Assembly (NCBI GenBank): GCA_030619425.1
Contig: JAUXBJ010000142.1
Location: forward strand, 1 to 5,897
Source: a bacterium
GTDB taxonomy: Bacteria > Zixibacteria > MSB-5A5 > GN15 > FEB-12
Length of the DNA stretch: 5,897 bases
Direction of reading: 5' to 3'
The translations under genes and the position numbers were made by a program. Of the stretch, positions 5,645 through 5,897 are shown in pieces; positions within the stretch are counted from its first letter, which is position 1; each line of letters begins with the position of its first letter. The notes under the pieces are model-generated. The model made no database searches. It was not told the origin of the DNA and saw only the letters and a program-made list of their open reading frames with translations.

Positions 5645-5897
5645 TCAACGCAGACCTGCCGGATTATACCAAGAGCTGTTCCTACCTATAAGTGGGTTCA
5701 AAACTGCATCATATCTTTGGACCATAAAGGTCAACCGAAACTTCTCAGACGGATGGTAATCCAGTGTAAAACCGGGCAAGAGCGTGGCATCCCGACCCTG
5801 TCCCCACTGCCCAGCCGAATGTACCACTCCGAGATTTATACTCAGACTGAGTTTCGGCGAGAATTCGTAAAGCATCGCGGAGTTCAAGAGACCGACC
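5645..5897 (-). CDS. C-terminal tail of a probable outer-membrane beta-barrel protein (5' end outside window)
   Basis: The frame stays open to the right window edge, so only the last 83 residues are visible. They show alternating polar/hydrophobic strands separated by short turns, for example MLYEFSPKLSLSINLGVVHS, TLLPGFTLDYHPSEKFRLTFMVQRY. Such strand-turn-strand patterns with aromatic residues are typical of transmembrane beta-barrels. The family cannot be named from this piece. The end, YNPAGLR, does not finish in the C-terminal aromatic residue usual for BamA-recognised barrels, so a different fold remains possible. The next gene begins 54 bp downstream in the same direction; that gap shows no clear promoter or terminator. 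Confidence 0.6.
   Translation of the reverse strand, partial: VGLLNSAMLYEFSPKLSLSINLGVVHSAGQWGQGRDATLLPGFTLDYHPSEKFRLTFMVQRYDAVLNPLIGRNSSWYNPAGLR

Noticed and set aside
5622..5658. CAGGTC / GACCTG inverted pair around the gap between the barrel-like gene and the LytR_C gene
   Set aside because: Only 6-bp arms separated by 25 bases, partly inside the upstream coding region and without a T-run. Chance is a sufficient explanation.

Overview
This window looks like chromosomal housekeeping DNA from a diderm (Gram-negative-type) bacterium, with four or five envelope and core-expression genes around one gene-free convergent spacer. A FtsE-FtsX-EnvC cell-division set, a beta-barrel-like protein tail and a periplasmic Asp-box protein point to an outer membrane. 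Together with the moderately GC-rich sequence, this fits an uncultivated lineage of the FCB/Zixibacteria kind. That placement is a low-confidence guess from gene style; no marker in the window settles it.

Left part (1-1907, minus strand): three tightly packed genes read leftward. ftsE (ABC ATPase) overlaps ftsX (membrane partner), and ftsX is followed after 4 bases by a secreted coiled-coil protein that is the N-terminus of an EnvC-type murein hydrolase activator, cut off by the window edge. In known systems FtsE hydrolyses ATP in the cytoplasm, FtsX carries the signal across the membrane, and EnvC switches on amidases that split septal peptidoglycan. The FtsE here keeps Walker A and Walker B, but its Q-loop, ABC signature and H-loop residues have all been replaced. 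This is the most unusual thing in the window.

Middle (1908-3400): a short divergent promoter region holds a symmetric operator-like dyad. It separates ftsE from a plus-strand gene for a secreted protein with six Asp-box (BNR/YCF48-like) repeats. Downstream of that gene lies about 455 bp without a credible gene. It is packed with inverted repeats, including a REP-like palindromic element and a diverged second copy of its right half, and it ends at the 3' end of rho.

Right part (3401-5897, minus strand): four genes run leftward in the same direction: the C-terminal tail of a probable outer-membrane beta-barrel protein, a single-pass membrane protein with a lone LytR C-terminal domain, the ribosome silencing factor RsfS (probably starting at TTG), and a complete, canonical transcription terminator Rho. 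The spacings (54, 6 and 54 bp) allow one transcript, although the 54 bp gaps could also hold promoters.

I found no tRNA, rRNA, CRISPR array, transposase or phage gene. I see no evidence for a wholly new multi-gene system. The items most worth following up are the atypical FtsE, the divergent operator dyad and the mosaic palindromic spacer.
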